In this document: piece after piece, positions 61,582-64,000 of the stretch
Position numbering within the stretch: position 1 is the first letter of the stretch
Layout of the letters: each line of letters starts with the position of its first letter
Notes under the pieces: model-generated
What the model was told of the DNA's origin: nothing
The model's database searches: none
The model's input: only the letters and a program-made list of their open reading frames with translations
Position numbers and translations under genes: made by a program
Assembly: GCA_022340805.1 (NCBI GenBank)
Contig: JAJDNF010000047.1
Span: 1-64,000, forward strand
DNA: 64,000 nt
Direction: 5' to 3'
Source of the DNA: Chromatiaceae bacterium
GTDB taxonomy: Bacteria; Pseudomonadota; Gammaproteobacteria; Chromatiales; Chromatiaceae

Positions 61582-62620
61582 TCTTCTCCTGTTGCAGCGC
61601 CTTCTCCTTCTCCTCGGCTTCGGCCTTGAAGTAGTAGTCGTAGTTGCTATGCAGGTGGCTGGTGAATTCCCATGCCTCGTTGTAAGACAGGCCGCTGTTC
61701 TCGGGGAAGATGACCTTCACGTACAGGCCGTTTTTCTGCTGCTCGACAAGGCGGCCGAGCACATTGTCGAGCTGTCCGCGGGTGATCGCCTGGTAGTTGC
61801 CGTCGCCACCCTCGCGCCAGGTGATCTGGTACCTGCCGTCTTCCTTCCAGTAGCGCACCTCGACCAGGTGGCGGCCGGCCGACGTGCGCGCAGGACGTAC
61901 CAGCTTGTCGTACTTGACCTTGAGGCTGTCGAAGTCATCCGCCAGGACCAGGTAGCGGCGTTCGAACTCCTGGCTCTGCTGCCTGGCCTCATCGAGGCTC
62001 TGGCGCTGCTCGGCGACCGTGCGCTGCAGGCGTTCAGCCTGGTCCTGGCTCTCGGTGAACCGGGTGCGCAGCTGTTCCAGGCTCTGTTCGAGTGTCGTCA
62101 CACTGCGCTGGGCGGCGCTGAGCTGCAGTTGCTTGCTGTCGATCTCCTGCTGGGCCGCGGTCAACTGCGACTGGCGCTTCTCGACGTCGGCCTCGAGCCG
62201 CTGACGCAGCAGGGTCAGCTGCGCTGCCTGTTGAACGAGATCGTCGCGTTCGTTGGTCAGTCCGGTGATCGCGCGCAGCTGCTCGGCGATCAGCGTCTCG
62301 TGACTCAGGTCCTTGTCCTGCAGGCGCATGATCTCGAGCTGCATCCGTTGCACCTGTTCCTCGGCCCGATGCAGCGCACTGGACAGGCTGTCCTTCTCTT
62401 CACCGGTGGCGCGCGCCAGCTCGGCCGCGATACGTTCGGCCTCCATCGTGGAGCGCAGCTGATTGACCAGTTCCATGTTGCGCACCAACAGCACGACCAT
62501 GGCGATCAGGAAGATCATCACGACCACGGTCATGATGTCGGTGAACGAGGGCCAGAAGCTCTCCTGGACCTCGCCGGAGCCGGCGTTCAGGCGCAGGTTG
62601 GTAAAACCGTCCTGGCTCAT
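61571..62620 (-). CDS. MotB/ExbD-like membrane protein with long coiled coil
   Basis: The 349-residue protein has one N-terminal transmembrane helix, with Asp28 in FWPSFTDIMTVVVMIFL aligning with the proton-binding Asp of MotB/ZorB (ADFMTAM). A very long coiled coil follows (about residues 60-230), and then a compact domain with VEVRYWKEDGRYQITWREGG and an acidic tail. There is no OmpA peptidoglycan-binding domain. Its ATG overlaps the MotA-like stop by four bases. It resembles a stator subunit but I know no family with this C-terminus. Confidence 0.75.
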   Translation of the reverse strand: MSQDGFTNLRLNAGSGEVQESFWPSFTDIMTVVVMIFLIAMVVLLVRNMELVNQLRSTMEAERIAAELARATGEEKDSLSSALHRAEEQVQRMQLEIMRLQDKDLSHETLIAEQLRAITGLTNERDDLVQQAAQLTLLRQRLEADVEKRQSQLTAAQQEIDSKQLQLSAAQRSVTTLEQSLEQLRTRFTESQDQAERLQRTVAEQRQSLDEARQQSQEFERRYLVLADDFDSLKVKYDKLVRPARTSAGRHLVEVRYWKEDGRYQITWREGGDGNYQAITRGQLDNVLGRLVEQQKNGLYVKVIFPENSGLSYNEAWEFTSHLHSNYDYYFKAEAEEKEKALQQEKSEP

Positions 62621-63630
62621 TCATCGTCTCGCAGGCGGAAGCCGACACGCAGCTGGCGCACGATGGTATCGAGGCGCTCATCCAGGCCTTCCGACTTTTC
62701 ACGGTACATTTCCAGCGTATCGGCCAGCTGGTCCTGGGTCGATTCGAAGCCCAGCTGGGACTTCTGCATCTGGTCGACCAGGCCCTGCAGCGAACGGATC
62801 AGGCCGGTGAACTCGTACAGCACGCTGTCGGTCTGTACCTGGAACTTGGGCATCAGGTAGGTCGTGGTGACCTGCTCGATGCCGCTGATCAGGTTGGTCT
62901 GCGCATCGGTCAGGCGTTGGTAGATATAGCCGAAAAAGACGTAGCAGACGATCGCGGTGATGGTGGTCGACAGCGCCGTCGACATCCCGTGGATGACCAT
63001 GCCCATGCCGGTTGCGCTGATCGCATTCTCGAGCATGTTGGAGGCGCCGATCAGCGCCATCGACAGCGATACGATGGTACCGAACACCCCGGTCAGGATC
63101 AGGATATTGTTGATGAAGCGCGGCGTGCCGTTACGGGTGCTCTCGCTGGCGACCAGCGTGGCGGCCAGCGCGTTCTGGTTGATCGGTGTGCGTGCCTCGT
63201 GCAGGCGGCGGAGCGTCGCGTAGCGGCGTGCGATCATGGTCGTGGTGCTGATGCCCTTGAGTGCGTCGACGTCCGGGCGTTTTTCGACGTTGCGAATGAA
63301 GCGGGTCAGAGCCGCCTCCTCCCGCATATAGCTCAGCAGGATGATGACCGTGCGCAGCAGGCCTACCGCGAACAGGATCAGGATGGCGCCGTTGATCACG
63401 AAGCCCATCTGGGTCAGCTGGTCCTTGAAATAGACCGCGTTGATCAGGTCGTATTTCCACAGCCCGATGCCCGCGGCCGCGGCCGCCAGGAGGATCATGC
63501 GGAGTAGGGTATTGCGGCTGTAGTTGCGCCGCAGGTTGATGCTTTCCAACTCGTTAACCTCGTAGGGGTGCAGGACAGGCCCCGGGCAAGTTCGCCAATC
63601 GGCGTTTGACAATCTGCGGAATATTAACAT
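62617..63630 (-). CDS. MotA/TolQ/ExbB-like proton channel protein
   Basis: The 337-residue membrane protein has about four hydrophobic segments: residues 45-63, a second near 75-98 (GFVINGAILILFAVGLLRTV), a third (RFINNILILTGVFGTIVSLS) and a fourth (STALSTTITAIVCYVFFGYI), with a soluble loop between. The third and fourth carry the MotA/TolQ pattern. A helical C-terminal tail follows. The ATG at 63630 has AGG upstream; a TTG at 63549 with GAGG is an alternative. It forms an ion-driven stator-like pair with the next gene. Confidence 0.78.
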   Translation of the reverse strand: MLIFRRLSNADWRTCPGPVLHPYEVNELESINLRRNYSRNTLLRMILLAAAAAGIGLWKYDLINAVYFKDQLTQMGFVINGAILILFAVGLLRTVIILLSYMREEAALTRFIRNVEKRPDVDALKGISTTTMIARRYATLRRLHEARTPINQNALAATLVASESTRNGTPRFINNILILTGVFGTIVSLSMALIGASNMLENAISATGMGMVIHGMSTALSTTITAIVCYVFFGYIYQRLTDAQTNLISGIEQVTTTYLMPKFQVQTDSVLYEFTGLIRSLQGLVDQMQKSQLGFESTQDQLADTLEMYREKSEGLDERLDTIVRQLRVGFRLRDDE

Positions 63631-63709
63631 AAGGGCCTGCTAATAGTGACTGGCGGGGATTGCAGACGCCCGTCCCGGGTGGCTCCGGGGACGGTGCTAG
63701 ACTCCCGGC

Positions 63710-64000
63710 ATGCCCGAGGACCTTCATGTTGCCGCCGAACAGTGCCTGCGCTGCGCCGAGGTGGATCGCAAACTCGAGCTGGCCCGCCGGCTCTGGGACG
63801 ATTGGCGAGCCGGGCGGCTCAGCGCGGGCGGGGGCGCAGCGCCGCCGCTCGACCAGGCAGGCAGGCCGCCGCGCCCCGAGTTGGTGAGCCCGGGCAGGCT
63901 GGCGCAACGGCGCATCGGGACGCCGGAGGGACAGGCCGCGTTGATCCATGCGGTGGCCCACATCGAGTTCAATGCGATCAACCTGGCCTGCGATGCCGTG
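63710..64000 (+). CDS. DUF455 ferritin-like protein (3' end outside window)
   Basis: The ATG at 63710 opens a 97-residue frame that reaches the window edge. The last part, ALIHAVAHIEFNAINLACDA, is the conserved metal-binding helix of the DUF455 ferritin-like family, with two His and one Glu as likely metal ligands. It is divergent from the stator-like operon. Only the N-terminal third is seen. Confidence 0.8.
   Translation, partial: MPEDLHVAAEQCLRCAEVDRKLELARRLWDDWRAGRLSAGGGAAPPLDQAGRPPRPELVSPGRLAQRRIGTPEGQAALIHAVAHIEFNAINLACDAV

Noticed and set aside
60574-63630. Zorya defence system
   Set aside because: The MotA/MotB-like pair fits superficially, but the MotB-like protein has no OmpA domain and there are no ZorC, ZorD or ZorE genes.

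Overview
The window looks like a chromosomal segment of a high-GC, polarly flagellated gammaproteobacterium. The gene orders flgN-flgM-flgA / cheV-cheR / flgBCDEFGHIJKL, rpsP-rimM-trmD-rplS and ypjD-like / ffh all fit that group. So do sigma-54 and sigma-28 promoter elements at the flagellar genes. PEP-CTERM-type acyltransferases and a FliW protein suggest a marine or sulfur-oxidising Chromatiales-like lineage, but I cannot fix the genus.

Layout. 1-1619: two divergent autoinducer-synthase-like acyltransferases of the PEP-CTERM/exosortase type; the left one runs off the window edge. 1616-7492: TCA-cycle genes sucA, sucB and a class I fumarase. 7684-14553: a small orphan gene, a tripartite RND efflux system (outer-membrane lipoprotein, adaptor, pump) and a TauE/SafE permease. 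14653-14729: tRNA-Arg(CCU). 14932-28913: flgNMA, cheVR and the whole flgB-flgL set, with recognisable sigma-54 and sigma-28 promoters, closed by a strong bidirectional terminator. 29003-37745: a repeat-rich OmpA-family protein, a CHAD-domain protein translationally coupled to a ParA-type ATPase, a GMC oxidoreductase with its Tat-exported small subunit, and FimV. 38092-46571: a flagellar filament island with Maf-type glycosyltransferase, two flagellins, fliW, flaG, fliD, fliS and fliT. 46706-53551: seven tightly overlapping genes for CMP-legionaminic acid (legB, legC, legG, legF, legI, legH, ptmE). 53950-60488: YpjD-like membrane protein, ffh, an OmpA/MotB-like protein, a DUF2452-like protein, rpsP-rimM-trmD-rplS and a secreted orphan. 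60574-63630: an operon of a MotA/TolQ-like channel, a MotB-like coiled-coil protein lacking the OmpA domain, and a CobW-type GTPase. 63710-end: start of a DUF455 ferritin-like gene.

How it fits together. The sugar operon should make an activated nonulosonic acid, the Maf protein beside flagellin 1 should transfer it to flagellin, and FliS/FliT/FlgN should chaperone the filament, cap and hook-junction proteins. FlgM would hold back sigma-28 until the hook-basal body made by flgB-L is complete. The most unusual items are the CHAD-ParA pair, the terminator-like hairpin directly upstream of the flagellin-2 ribosome binding site, FliW without an adjacent csrA, the non-flagellar stator-like pair joined to a GTPase, and a paired inverted repeat between the two acyltransferases.
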